From assembly GCF_014805625.2 (NCBI RefSeq), contig NW_023998556.1:1013602-1077601 (forward strand): 64,000 nucleotides of DNA, read 5' to 3'. Both the position numbers and the translations under genes were made by a program. Below, piece by piece: positions 35,555 to 47,729 of the stretch (the first letter of the stretch is position 1; each line of letters begins with the position of its first letter). Below the pieces are notes generated by a model, which did not search any database, was not told where the DNA came from, and saw only the letters and a program-made list of their open reading frames with translations. The DNA comes from Glossina fuscipes. Its lineage: Eukaryota > Arthropoda > Insecta > Diptera > Glossinidae.

Positions 35555-38215
35555 AATTGCAGCCTGGGTCATACAGCAAAAAGGTGCAACAGCGTTACAT
35601 CCTGTACTAGCTGTGGTCTTCCTCCATATGCTGAAAGCTGTACGCGTAGTTTCTGCATAAATTGCAATGATCAGAACTCAGCATTAGACAAGCAATGCTC
35701 ACGTTGTATGCAAATGTTTGAAATTCTAAAAATGAGAACAGAAGATCACTGTGCCATGGGCGAAGCGCGACGCAAGTATGGGGAAATAAATCCAACTGGA
35801 ACCCAAAGAATTAACAAAAGTAATATCTACACTGCTGTCGCCTCGCAAATCGAGCTTAATAAACCTTTAACTCCAATTCCAATGAAATACCTGTTCTACC
35901 ATCAGCCAAAAACTACATTGCGAAACCTGATCCGTCACCCGCAAAAGATAATATTGAAAAAACCAAAGCAACACCAAATATTGAAAAAATTCAAACTACA
36001 ATACGTATCTTAAAATCTAATAAACTAAATTCCACAGAATCACCAGCTGTCAACTCTAGTCAAAAAATTACAAGCTGTAATGAATCCAATCTTTCATCCC
36101 TTAATTAATCTTCAATTTCAAATTATTCACGTGCGCCCAATCGTTGCACATCAAATGTACGCAACCACCTAAATACAGATTATTCTGCTGGTAAAAACAA
36201 ATAATTTACGTAAAATTCCTATAGCGACATTTTCGACGGAGACGCTGACATGTCAACTTAGCCCAACTACTACTACGCTTCCACGTCACTACAATTAAAT
36301 AAAAGTTTTAAAATTCTACAATGGAACATTAAGGAACCTATTAATAATTTTGATTAACTCCGTACACGCATAAGTGATTTTAATCCAACCTTTATATCCC
36401 TTCAAGTGACCACATGTAGAAGTTCTTTTAATCCTATTCCAGCCAAATCATATACTGGATACCTCACGAATGCCGATCAAAATTCATCTTCCAAACGAAG
36501 AGTTGGTGTTTTTATAAAATCAAATATACCTCAAAAACGCATAAATTTAAGCTCGTACCTACAAGCCGTAGCGATACAAATAATCTTAAACGTAAAATTT
36601 ACTTTCCCTCGATATCTCACCTTCGCAATCGTTGTCTCAAAAGGACTTTATAATTTGTTCTCCGTATATTAATGCCTTACCATTACTAAACATGCAGACA
36701 CCCCATATTCTCGGGTTTTCCAAAAAATATTGTTAGAAAACACAATGTCTTCGGTTGAAAAATTTTATTTTAACAAGGGTATCTTTCATATAGTATGTTG
36801 CTTGGAAAAGCCATCCGCACATTAACACCATTGCTTATCTTACCAAAATGCTTGTTTTAACCAAGATTGACTCTTTTTTCATAATTTATGATAATAGCTA
36901 TAAATCTAATAGCAACATCCTCAAAGTTGTCTATCACCAAGCCTTCAGAGCAAGTTGGTATGCTTGTCAGACGACGCCTATAAATAATTTTATAATTGAA
37001 ACTGGTCTCCTAACTTTAAAAAATAGACTTTTTGAGTTGAAAGCTAAAATCGTCTCAAAGCTTCTTAATTCAAACAAATCTATTGTCTGTGAGGACGTGA
37101 GAAAGGTTATTATTTCCAAGAAAATTCGAAGGTCACCGTTTGCAATTAACTATTGTTTGTACGTCGCAAAGTAATTGAACATTTCCTTAAGAGTTTTCCA
37201 CTATTTTGGTCTTACTCTTTCGACATTTCGCACAAGAAAGAAGGTACACCAAATTACGTCTGCAGGAGTTTAATAGCTGAAAAACCAATGTACTGAAGAG
37301 TAACGGTTGGAATTTTTTTATACACAGATGGCACAATATATTCTGGCCTGCTACCTGCTTGTTACGGGGTAGATGCTTCAGAAGATGTTCTTCTCAATCA
37401 CATATTTCTCGAAAGTGCTTCAACTTTCACAAGCACAGCTACCCTTCAGGCTGCGATCCTTTCCCATAAAGAGAAACTCAAAACCGTCATTGTTGCTGAC
37501 AGTTTTAAAAGGCATACGCAATCCTTCGACTTCGACGTCGAGTACCATCAATAAATTAAGGAATATCATTACAACACCCGGCGAAAAAATTAAAATGCTT
37601 TGGGTACGAAGTCATATCAGTTTATTGGGAAATGAGAAAGCTACCGGAGCGGCGAAGTATGATGCTTTTGCGCCTCTAGTTATGGATTATGTAATGGAAA
37701 AGTTTGATCTTCAAAGCTACATTGGAAAAAAAATTAAAGAGAAAATTACAGGAGGAAATCACCATCGGCACAACTTTTCTATTAACCCTCATTTAATTCC
37801 ACCTTTATATCCAACAAATGTTGAGAAAATTTTCGAGAATTCGCCTTGGCCAGACAATCGCAATTTACCAATGGATCTTAAAGAAGTCTTCCTCCCCAAT
37901 CTGGAATTGTGGACAAATTCTCGCTATAAAACACATTCTCTGTGACTGCCTTAACTTTTTCTTGGCTAGAAGAGTTGGTTGTGAAGCGACTAGTCCATAG
38001 ACTGTCTGCAATCAGCAACAGAACAGAATATCGATACAATAGATTACTTTATTCAAACTTTATTTTTTTATAACGTTATTGAAACATCTAGGCCAAACAT
38101 CTAATGTGCTTTTATAAATTAGAACCGATAGCCTGTGCTGCTAATGCCTTTTTTTTGTAGTCTAAGAATTTATTGCATTAGTCTAAAATTATAATAATAC
38201 TAACTGTAGTAATAC
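35555..38215 (+). mobile_element. I-like LINE copy K, 5'-truncated with large internal deletion
   Basis: Starts inside ORF1 at the zinc knuckles (CSLGHTAKRCNSVTSCTSCGLPPYAESC…FCINCND; 35555-36020). It continues through the ORF1 end and endonuclease start (LQWNIKEPINNFD…; RVGVFIKSNIPQKRIN at about 36500-36550). Near 36668 it jumps from LYNLFSVY to the C-terminal RT part equivalent to 54290 in element I, so about 1.7 kb (rest of the endonuclease and the RT core) is gone. RNase H (YTDG, KIKMLWVRSHISLLGNEKA) and 3' UTR follow, ending near a TAATAATACTAA run. Frames are broken throughout. K keeps the ORF1-ORF2 junction that element I has lost. Confidence 0.85.
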
Positions 38216-38219
38216 TTTA

Positions 38220-39525
38220 TTTCTTTTTTGCCAATAACCCGCAATTCTATTCCGAATTGGTTAATAGCATCCAAAGCTCCACCTCAAGCTTCTAATTTGT
38301 TGGCAGAACGCTTTCAGTGTCATATCTACTTAGCGGTCCTATCGATGAGTCTACACTATTAAATTTTTCTTTGGAAACTTTTCTCTTTGAAACTTAAATG
38401 CTTCGTAAACACGTCTCTTAGTTCATGACGCAAGACTGCTACGTCTTCATATTTCACTTGACATGGACAGTCTTTTGGGGTCGTTTGGAGAAAATTCCCA
38501 GCAAATGTTCATTTTTTTGTTCATATTCAGATTCAATGCTTCTATTAATCCAATATCTACAGCGCCGTTAAGCACAACGTAAGCCTGTATTTTTTCGCTT
38601 ACGTTGGTGTGATATTTTCCGCCTTTGTTGGAGACAGCCTTCCGTACAAAAAGACGGCTTGTCTAGCTTCGGCCAAATAGAAGTTCTTGACCGGTTTTGT
38701 TTTAAACTTATATCATTCTAAATATTGGTTTATAATATGGTCGTAACGAAATCTAAAACGGATCTTTCTCGAGTGGATGGCTTTTGTTTTGCAACCAGAG
38801 TTATGTGCCTCTACAAATATAGTTCCAGAAGAATTCAGGAAAAGTTTGACACATTTCACGTAGATGTGCTTACCTATTCTTATAGTTATATATTCGTAGA
38901 CCTATATCGTCTTGATAAATGTTCGTTTTCTAAGAGAAAAACAATTTTGAAAAAAAAGTTGGGTCATATGTTTAGTTTAACAAACATTATAGTAGGGTGC
39001 TAACACTTCTAATAATGGACACGTGAAATTTGTTTGGTGGAATTTTTGAATCTATATCCAAAAAACTTTGAATTTGGGTTTTCAATTATCAAAAAAAAAA
39101 AAAAAAAAAATATGGAAATAAAATTACATTAGAAACAAAGCATCTATTATTATTATTATTATTAATTTTTTAGCCAGATAAATAAACTCTAAGGCAGTAG
39201 TCACTTTCCGCGTAATAAAGGGAAGAAGTAATGTTTAGCGATGGACACCTGTTTAAATAGAATATCCCGTGGCAATTTCATTATAATATGCGTTTCATTT
39301 ACACTGTCAATCTCTTCACCTTGGGTTTTTCTAGCAATCACACGGTTTACATGAATATCTTTAATTAAATTTTCTGAGAATACAAAAAGAACTAAGCGTA
39401 ACACATAACAAGTACCTCACGTAAGTGTAGACCTCCTTGAGAAAGTAGTGTCGTGAGACGTGTTTCTGAGATGCAGACGCTATTCATAGTCTTCACTGCC
39501 ATTACATTTAAAATTGTCAGTTTGG
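38220..39525. other. No recognisable gene
   Basis: Nothing assignable. An A20-type run lies at about 39091-39110 and an (ATT)n tract at about 39147-39166. A minus-strand frame of about 65 codons around 38460-38650 is discussed under rejected items. Confidence 0.5.
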
Positions 39526-39698
39526 CAAGTCTTTCTTAGTTTTTTTTGCTTTATTCGTGTTTAGTTTTAAAAACTCTCTAAAAGAATAAAGTGTGAATTT
39601 AACGTGTATGAATTTATTAACCATTTATGTGAAAAAATCATTGTGGTTTAGTGTAATCAACAATCTAGTTCTTCGTAAAAGTCTCTCTTTTTGCCTGC

Positions 39699-40743
39699 TT
39701 ATTTACACCATGCCGTGTGAAAATAGGCCCTGAATCTGAACGATTCATTTCTTGTTGGCTGTGTGATCGTTTTGGACATGCAAAGTGTGCTGGTATTATC
39801 GGCCGTGCTGCTCATGCAGTCCTTGATCCTTCTAAAGGTTTACGATGGTTATGTCCTGACTGCAGAAAGCAGGACATTGTTTTCTACAAATTCTTCACGG
39901 AGACGAGAAATTGTTTCTCAGATTTGAGCAAAAATCTCGGCTCCTTGTGGGAGAAATTTGAAATAATCAAGGCTAGGTTTGATGAGTGTCGTTATATTGC
40001 ACAGTCATCTTCATCTCCAGCTGACATAGTTCCAACTCGTAGCGTAGCGTGTGGTCCGTCGCCCCTGAGTTCTTCTAAGTCCGTTTCGTCGGTGCAAGTT
40101 AGCGATTCCCTAAAGTCTAAAAATAATGTTTGCGTTTCTGCTACTGTTGAGTCGGTCGGTAACATAAGAGTTGCAATCTTTCTGGCTTAAGCTAAACTGA
40201 AGTGGTAAGGGTATCTCCTCCCACTGATATCACCCAATCTTCTCAGGCGTCATCGCCTAAAACTAATAATGATAAAAGTAAATATACCTCTCCTCCTGGC
40301 TGTTCGAATGTGAACGCCGGTCGCCAAACTGCGACGTCGCACAAGCTGCTCGTGCCAGTGTGGTTACACCTTCTATATTTTCCCCAACTCATAACTTCCC
40401 ATCCGTGGACCCTGCTGCTTCTAGTACAGATGACATATGCTTGAAGGCAGTTCCTCCCAGAAAGGCAATATTTGTCTCAAGACTGGCACCAGATACATCT
40501 GTTGATAACATAAAAAGTTATCTGGCAGCGAAAGCTCCTTCTATCAATTTAAAGCGCGTTAGTATTTTCAAGTTGGCTCAATCTAAAGCTATCTCATCTT
40601 TTAAAATTCTAGTTCCGACTGAAAATATGGATTTGATGCTAAATAAGCTTTTGTGGCCGGTGGGATCCTTGATTAAGGAATTCATCCCTCGGGATCGACC
40701 CCGTAATGCTAATGCAGTAGCTCTTTCCCCTTCAAAAAACTAA
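39699..40743 (+). pseudogene. Element C ORF1 (PHD-type finger), start deleted
   Basis: Reads CLFTPCR…KIGPESERFISCWLCDRFGHAKC…CPDCRKQD, the PHD-type finger of A, but the ATG lies in a deleted segment. A deletion of about 16 bases near 40170 shifts the frame and creates a TAA at 40188-40190. The rest resumes in other frames, and 40360-40743 carries the intact C-terminal part (KAIFVSRLAPDTS… to LSPSKN). It ends on AAAAAAC-TAA exactly as in A. Confidence 0.8.
40734..40743 (+). promoter_or_regulatory. Candidate -1 frameshift site in element C
   Basis: tcA AAA AAC TAA at the end of ORF1 (heptamer 40734-40740, stop 40741-40743). The -1 frame continues open into the endonuclease (…LIYQTVRGLNSKIRS…) until a TAG near 40875. 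Same arrangement as in A. Confidence 0.5.
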
Positions 40744-43484
40744 ATAATTCCTTAGGCTCATTTTCTCTCATTTATCAAACTGTTAGGGGCCTAAATTCAA
40801 AAATTCGTTCCACCTTCCTAAATTCAGTGAGCACGGAGTTCGCCTGTTTGTTCTTCGCTGAAACTTGGTTATAGCCGGATCTACATTGGTCTGAACTTTT
40901 CCATAATTCGTTTCAAGTTTTCAGAAACGATCGATTGTATCGCAATGGTGGCGGGGTTTTAATTGCATTTCTTCGGCAGTCACCTCCTATTCATTTGAAT
41001 TTCCAACTACTCCCGACGTTGAATTTATCGACATTTGAGTGAAATTTCCTAATAAACATTTATATGTGACCTGCTCCTATATTCCTCCAAATTGGGATAT
41101 TTCCATATATAATAAACAGGCGGCATTTATTTGCGAAGTGGCCAAGCAATCTAAGCCTATTGATATAGTCATTGTGTCGGGTGGCTTCAATTTGCTTCAA
41201 GTCACTTGGTGGTACAGTGATAGTTCTGGCTCTTTGATTTCTACCTCAACATCTGATAGAGCAGTTGTGTTCTTTAATGAATTATTCGATTATAATTTAG
41301 TTCAATACAATGGTACCCCTAATTGCAATGGTAGATTGTTTGATGTTTGCTTCGCCAATTTTCCTGAAATTTGCGTTAATCGTTGTCATCCGTTTAGTTT
41401 ACGTGAGGATCCATATCATTCAGCATTGGGTATTTCCTTTCATTACAAGCATGTTGGTTCGTTGAACTTCTACAACGTTCCAAATTCAAATTTTACATAT
41501 AAATTTTATGATTTCCATAAAATCTATGTTTCCATACTAAAATCACATCTCTCTCATATTGCGCTTGATTTCTCAGTGGGAAGTATTGATAGCTTACTGT
41601 CGTTGTTCTAAATATATTAAATCAAGCTATTTCGGCATCCGTTCCGATCAAGCAGTCCCGTCCTCGAAGTAAGTGTCCCCCGTGGTTAAATAAAACAATT
41701 AAATATTACAAGAATAGGAAAAACAAGCTTGTCAAAAAATTTTCGAAAAGTGGTTCTTCTCTCGACTATTTCGCTTACTCTGTGGCAAGGCATAAATTTA
41801 ATTCCCTCAACCGCCAATACTATTGCAGATACCTTCAGTTTGTTAAATCCTCCCTGTTTGCTAATCCTAAATACTTTTTTAAATTTGTTAACTTAAAAAG
41901 AAAAATCTCCATAACTCCCTCGCATGTGTATTTTAATGGCTCCGAGTCCTCGGATGATTTTGGAATCTAAAATATCTTTGCGGAATACTTCCGACAGGAC
42001 TTTTCAACTGCCAATTTTGATATATCAGCAAACTATCCATATCCAATTTCTAATTTGATTTCAATTCGTAACTTTATTATATCTGAAAATGACGTTTTTG
42101 AAGGATTGAGCTCTCTAAAATATAATTGTCCGCTTGAACCTGATGGAATCCCCTCATGTGTACTTATATCTTGTGCTGGCGAGCTATGTGCTGTTATCTC
42201 AAAGATTTTTAACAAGTCCTTGAATTTAGGTGTTTTCCCTTTGTGTTGGAAGACTCGTTTTTTTATTCCTATTCACAAAAGTGGAAGTAGGCAACTTGTA
42301 GACAACTACAGAGGCATCGCCAAGTTGAGTGTCTTGTCTAAACCGTTCGAGCGAATTGTCGCATGTAGCCTTTTCCATGAAATCGTATATTTCTCCTCTC
42401 CAACATGGTCTTCGAAAGGGAAGATCTACGGTCACCAATCTGTTAGAGTTTACTTCTCATGTTTTCAAGGCTTTTTCTAGTGGCTCTCGCAGTGATGTCA
42501 CATACACTGACTTTAGCAAAGGATTTGATTTGGTTAACCATAGACTACTTATCTTTAAACTCCAAGCTTCTGGCTTACCTTTCTTCTTAGTGGAATGGTT
42601 AAGCTCTTATCTGCATGGTGGATCATTCAAGGTTTTGCTTAACCTCATTACCTCGGATGAATTCCACGTGACGTCTGGCGTTCTTCACGGTAGCCACTTA
42701 GGACCCATTTTGTTTAATTTACACATCAATGATTTGCCCTCGGTGATTAAGTTCAGCGAGATCTTAATGAATGCTGATGATGTCGAACTGTTTTCTTCGT
42801 TTTCCGTAGAATCACAATCACATCATCTTCAAAGTGATTTGAATAATTTGGTTACATGTTGCTCTTTGAATCTTCTGATCTAAATCTAAATAAATGTAAG
42901 AAGCTTTCTTTCTCAAGAAGGAAGTCGTTTAGTACCCAATACTTCATTGATTCGCACAGGTTGGAAGACGTCGATTCGTTCATAGATTTAGGCGTTCTAT
43001 TCGATTATAGGTTACGTTTCAATTTGCATATTGAGGTCTCGTTAAGCAAAGCTAGGACCGCGCTTGGTTTTATAAAGAGGTGGTGCAAAGTGGTGGTGAT
43101 GATACCTACATTATAAAAAGGCTGTACATGTGCTTGGTTTGACTTTTGCCTCTCTTCCTCCCTATGAAAATAGGTTGCTTCTGCTTACCGTCTCTTGAGA
43201 AACGTAGGTTTGTTCTTCGCGTTTCCTTTGTAATCAAAATAATAAATGGTGCTATTGACTCGCCTTTATTACTTGGTGAAATAAGCTTTAATGTCCCTAA
43301 TCGCTTCTCTAGGCACTTTATCTTGGTTAAGTTTAGTCAGTGATTATGAGCTGTTTAGCCCGCTCGGAGTTGTTTGCAAGACCCTAATGACGTCTATCAC
43401 TTATTCTCGTTATCGGACTCTTTAAAGTCCATTAAAGCAACATTACTTAGTACGCGCGATTTACCTATATCTTACTTAAAGTAG
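40744..43484 (+). pseudogene. Element C ORF2 (endonuclease-RT), fragmented
   Basis: All domains of the ORF2 in A can be followed but in changing frames. Endonuclease 41039-41611 (CSYIPPNWD, GGFNLLQ where GDFN is expected, SLREDPYHSAL). RT 42055-42883 (DGIPSCVLISCAGELC, TDFSKGFDLVNHRLL, GVLHGSHLGP, LMNADDVELF with Asn in place of the Tyr of YADD). Thumb 42856-43343. The C-terminal stop TAG at 43482-43484 matches the position of the stop in A. At the site of the premature stop in A, C reads NLHIEVSLSKAR, supporting a sense codon in the ancestor. Confidence 0.85.
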
Positions 43485-43793
43485 CTTTTATCCTTCAAAG
43501 TTGTTACGATTCGAAAATGAATTGTTGTTAAGTATTATCGGTTGCCAGGCTTATGCATCTATGATGGCTTAGGGGTTCACTTGCAATTTAGTCCTGTACC
43601 AGTTGTGGGTGTGTACATGCTTTTTTTGTTTATTTTTTTTTTTTCTTCTTATTTATTTTATTCTACTTATACTAAGTTTTAATATTAATTAATTTAAGAT
43701 TTACTTTAAGAGTCAATTGAACTCGACTGCCATGTTGTTTTAGTTGAGTTTCTTGTATAAGTGGAATAAATATATAAATAAATAAAACAAGTC

Positions 43794-44425
43794 ACTAATT
43801 CATCGACACATATTTTGCAGTTGTTTCCGTCGGCCTGCATGACTAAAAGAATATTTCATCTTCCTGTGAAAGTCAGCAAATTTCTCAGAGTGAGATTTGA
43901 CGTTTAGGTCGTACTTACAGGTTATGTTCTGGCACTTACCTGCTTAGCCTTGGAGCTTTGTTCGGATATCGCATTCTGTTACTAGATTCAAAACAACTCT
44001 TTCAATTCTTTTTTCGATAGTAGTTGAATATTTGAAAAAACTACATAACGGATATCGTCAAACTGCGCAGCTTTCTACCGCCGTTTCAGCTTTTCGGTGT
44101 TGTGCGCGTAACATACCTTTTTTGAAATTCAAGTTTCTCTTTATATTTTCAGATTATTTAAAATTAGGTTTCAGTTGGCAACTCAAAAGTTCTGAAGTCA
44201 TGTTGCATATGTTTAAACTTATTTTTCTTACATCACTAACTACGTTTAAGTTTTACATATCGTCCTGGTCGAGGTACAACCATAATAAATTACTTCCGAT
44301 TGCAAGCTCATGCCACAAGATATTTCTAGATTGTTTCGTACTGTTTTTACTAAACGTACTTTGTATATACTTATATACTTACACTATAATCTAATATAGA
44401 CAGGTGTACATATATACATCTTTTT
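43794..44425. other. No recognisable gene
   Basis: Short frames without motifs. The end (about 44345-44425) is rich in TATAC/ACATA repeats and borders the 3' end of element L. Confidence 0.5.
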
Positions 44426-44458
44426 ATTTTTTTTTTTTTTTTGTGAGGTGGAAGACCA

Positions 44459-46609
44459 TCAAAAGGCGCCCATTAGGGCAGTGCGAGACTTTAGTGCGAA
44501 CATTTCTACCGCCTTCCATATTTTAAGGTCATCCAACATATTTGTCACAACATTGTCGGGGAGAGGTAACACTCTAATTTCCGTCTGTAGTCTCTGTCGT
44601 TCGTTATAGTATTTCAGACAGACAAAGAAAACATCTTCAGCGTCTTCGATGCACTTACAAATGGATGCTCCCTCTGGGAGAGGTAGTGGTTTAGCTGTAG
44701 TGGTAATACCCTCCAGCGTTTTCGCCACAATAGTTATCGCTATGTCGTCAGCAAAACCCACGATGGATGCTCCCTCTGGGAGAGGTAGTCTCAGGATATC
44801 AATCGTACATTACGTTCCACAGTGTAGGGCCTAGGACTGATCCCTGAGGTACCCCTCCAGTGATCACCCTCTCCCTGCACCCGTTATCTGTAACATATCT
44901 CAGTTTCCTGCCGGTAAAATAACTGGCCACTATATTAATCAAATAATGTGGAATTCTTCTTTCCTGTAGGGCAGCTATGACGCAATACCAGTTTGCTGAG
45001 TTGAATGCCTTCCATCCAACGTTTACCTTTGATCGCTTCTGCTGCGGTATTTGTGACCATTTTTATTGCATCCATTGGGCTTTTCTTTTTCCTGAAGCCG
45101 AATTGGAAGTCCGACAGCCCTTTAGATCTCTCCAGTGATTCTTCTAAACGAGTTCGAATAATCTTTTCGTACACCTTGCCTATCGTATCTAATAGACAAA
45201 CAGGGCGGTATGCATTTGCAACATGCGACGGCTTGTTTGGCTTTGGCAGCAACACCAACGTCTGTTGTTTCCACTTATCTGGGAAAATTTGTTCTTTCAA
45301 ACAAGCGTTGAAAGTGCTCGCAAACATAGCAGGCCTTGCCAACATGGCTTGCTTAATAGCGCAATTTGGGATACCATCAGAGCCAGGCGCTTTCTTAGCT
45401 TTTATTTCTTTTGCGATGGCATTAATCTCCTCGGGCCCGGTGAGATTTATAATGTCCCTCTCCTCCCCCAGTGGCACATACACGAACATGGCTTTCTGTG
45501 GGAACAGTGTACCAATTATCTCTTCCACAAATTCAGCATAGCTTGGTTGCTCAGAATACTTCAATTTCTTCATTACCAGTTTATACGCCATTCCCCATGG
45601 GTCCTCATTAATCTCATTTATCAGTTTCTTAAAAAAATTTTTTTTTTTGCTGACTATTATCGCTTTTTTTAAGAGCCTTCTCCTGAGTTTGAACTCTTCT
45701 TGGTGGCTGTGGTAAGCACTAGCCCCTCTCGACCTTTGGTAGACACGCCTCGCTCTGTTACATTGAGTCCTTAGTTCGGCTATCTCGTCAGTCTACCAGT
45801 ATACTGGCTCCTTGGACTTACAGAAGCGACGTCTTATCATTGAACCGTCACAGGCTTTTATGATCCGTGCTAAAACCTCCGCGACGGCAGCCTGATCTGA
45901 GTTTCTGGGTTCAGCTTCTTCCAAAGTAAGCTCGAAGAGTTCTTTATCTAGCGATTCTGGTTTCCACTTGGGTCCCCTGAGACGGTGTTTTACCCTGTTC
46001 GCCCGCTGGCTCTGCTGTATTTCCCAGATTATTGCTGCGTGGTCACTGTATGCTAACACCCCATCGTATACGCAAGGCCAATGCACTACTGGCCATGGTA
46101 ATATCGATCGCGGACACACGGCCATCTCTGTTAAAAGTGTTTTCATTACCTTCGTTTAGGATTGTCAAATCCAATGAGGCTAGGGATTCAAGCACTATTC
46201 TGACTTTAGAATTTGGCCACTTGCTACCCGAATCAGTCGCCCGGGCATTAAAATCACCGGCGAAAATTACCGGTGTTTTTCCCCTTGCGTCGGTGCATAG
46301 CTCATCTATACGTTTTTCGAATTCCGCGTGGTTTATACTTGGCGGGAAGTAACAGCTGTAAAGGTAACCCTCTCTATATTTGACACAGACGAAGCCCTCT
46401 CCTGCTGAGATGAATCTCATGGTTGACGGGTGCAAGCTGCATTGCCAAAAGGCTGCAGTTCCAGTCTTGTCCTTTGCCCAACTGTTTCCGGAGCCTACCT
46501 TGTATGGCTCACTTACGGCTACTATGTCAATCGAAGCTTCTCTGACGTTCTGTTTTAGCACCTCTTGTGCAGTACGACAGTGATTTACGTTTATTTGCAT
46601 ACACTTCAT
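44459..46609 (-). pseudogene. Element L ORF2: R1-type endonuclease-RT, deleted after FADD
   Basis: Starts MKCMQINVNHCRTAQEVL at 46609. Endonuclease motifs VSEPY, FAGDFNARA, AIDITMAS and (next frame) YSDHAAIIWEI are present. A frameshift near 46090, a TAG after KEPVYW at about 45793 and another break near 44935 interrupt it. The RT has KKAPGSDGIPN, YRPVCLLDTIGKVYEK, FGFRKKKSPMDAI, then in other frames GGVPQGSVLGPTLWN and LLRLPLPEGASIVGFADDIAI. Directly after FADDIAITIVAKTLEGIT the sequence passes to the C-terminal Cys/His motif CKCIEDAEDVFFVC, so several hundred codons of RT are missing. A 27-bp copy of nearby sequence lies at that junction. Confidence 0.85.
44661..44789 (-). repeat. 27-bp direct duplication flanking a deletion junction in L
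   Basis: 44661-44687 and 44763-44789 are identical (ATGGATGCTCCCTCT… on the plus strand), 102 bases apart, so both encode PLPEGASI in the same frame. The upstream copy in sense is the authentic RT segment LPLPEGASIVGFADD. The second sits where the deleted RT rejoins the C-terminus. Confidence 0.9.
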
Positions 46610-47729
46610 GGCTGTCCATTGTTGTTAGAGCCGCCTGAATTTACTGGGCAATTTCTGCCGGCCATTGGGTGGTCATGAGGCTTGCCTTGTTCTTTGCAAA
46701 TCCCACAGCACGTGTTCTTATTGCAGTCTCTTGCTCGGTGCTCTTCTTCGCTGCATTTTCGACAGCAATTGCTTCTATCTGTCTTTCCTTTGCAATTTCT
46801 AGCAATGTGGCCTGCCTCGACGCATCTAAAGCATTTAAGATCTGTGGATTTTTCTCTAATCCTGCTCACTAGCCAGATTTTCCCGGCTTCAAGTAACCCT
46901 TTGTTGGAACCGATAGAGTTGCAGTTTGTGTGCCGGCATACGCCTTCCTGATTGAGGTGACTGCTTCCTTCTTGATATTTAGACTACTGAAGCTCGTATT
47001 TATGGCAGCTATTAAGTCATCCGCTGAGGTAACTTCATCCAGGTCCTTGAATTCAATCTTTGTCTGCGTGGTCATTAGTTTAACAATAGCCTCCTGGCCT
47101 AGCGCTTTTTGCACCAATTTCTGGTAAGCAGAGTTTTCTTCCTTCGCACTTTGCTTAAACTCCAGCAGCATTTCTCCTTTCAGTGTCTTCCGTATTCTCG
47201 TCACATTTTCGCCGACTTTTTGCAGCTCCCCATCATTTTTAACTTTTTTCAGCATATCGCTGTATGACATAGTGCCCGTTTGCTTGATTGCAATTGCATC
47301 CGGCCTATTCACCAATTTGATTGGCTTGACTTTCCTATTTTTGGTTTGGACTACGGTCCACTCTTCATTTCCGCATTTTGATTGCTTTGGCTCCTCCTTT
47401 TTAGTATTTATCCCATCACCGGCCCGCTTACTTTTCTTCGCAGGAGTAGTATCCTTGGATCTCTCCTCTCTGAGCCTTTTCGTTTCGTTTACTCTGCCTC
47501 ATTTTTCGGCCTGGGTTGTGCCATCTCTGACCGCTTTTTTTGGCATTTTATTTCCTAACTCTTTTACGGCTTTTTTATGGAGCACAGCTAGCATGTCCAC
47601 CAAATCTCTCATCGGCTGATGAATGGTACGCCTAGCCGGAGAAGAAGGAGTTGGGGCCATCATTTCGATGAGTTCTCCAATTTTCTTTCCTAGCTCGACA
47701 AAAGAGTTTTCACCTTCTTTTACCATCAA
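46606..47729 (-). pseudogene. Element L ORF1: gag-like protein with three zinc knuckles
   Basis: N-terminal part 47499-47729 (MMVKEGENSFVELGKK…), a broken middle, then 46869-47315 (…SYSDMLKKVKNDGELQKVGENVTRIRKTLKGEMLLEF…). The end 46606-46869 is in another frame, with CFRCVEAGHIARNC, CRKCSEEEHRARDC and CGICKEQGKPHDHPMAGRNC, the three CCHC-type knuckles usual for R1/Jockey ORF1. A frameshift near 46925 separates the gag part from AGKIWLVSRIREKS, which leads into the knuckles; a stop after TTQAEK breaks the N-terminus. ORF1 and ORF2 overlap by a few bases at 46606-46609. Such proteins bind element RNA. Confidence 0.85.

Larger units (their letters stand above)
39532..43787 (+). mobile_element. 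CR1-like LINE copy C, same family as A, many lesions
   Basis: Closely similar to A over its whole length, on the opposite strand: 5' UTR, ORF1, ORF2, 3' UTR and an ATAAATAAATAAAA tail. CAAGTC occurs directly before the first clearly homologous base (39526-39531) and directly after the tail (43788-43793), a likely 6-bp target duplication. The preceding CAGTTTGGCAAGTCT also resembles the start of A, so the 5' limit may lie near 39519. About 200 bases of 5' UTR including the ORF1 start codon are missing at about 39696. Confidence 0.85.

Noticed and set aside
35545..35570. TTTTTTAATTGCAG before the zinc knuckles of K, looking like a splice acceptor
   Set aside because: The TTGCAG part aligns with coding sequence of element I (AACTGCC…CCTGGGCC), so it is element sequence at a 5' truncation, not evidence of an intron.
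38455..38655. Minus-strand frame of about 65 codons (…AVSNKGGKYHTNVSEKIQAYVV…)
   Set aside because: No start codon, no recognised domain, and frames of this length are expected by chance in the window.
45005..45672. Long plus-strand frames (178 and 149 codons) across 45.0-45.7 kb
   Set aside because: Antisense shadows of the RT of element L, whose motifs are clear on the minus strand.
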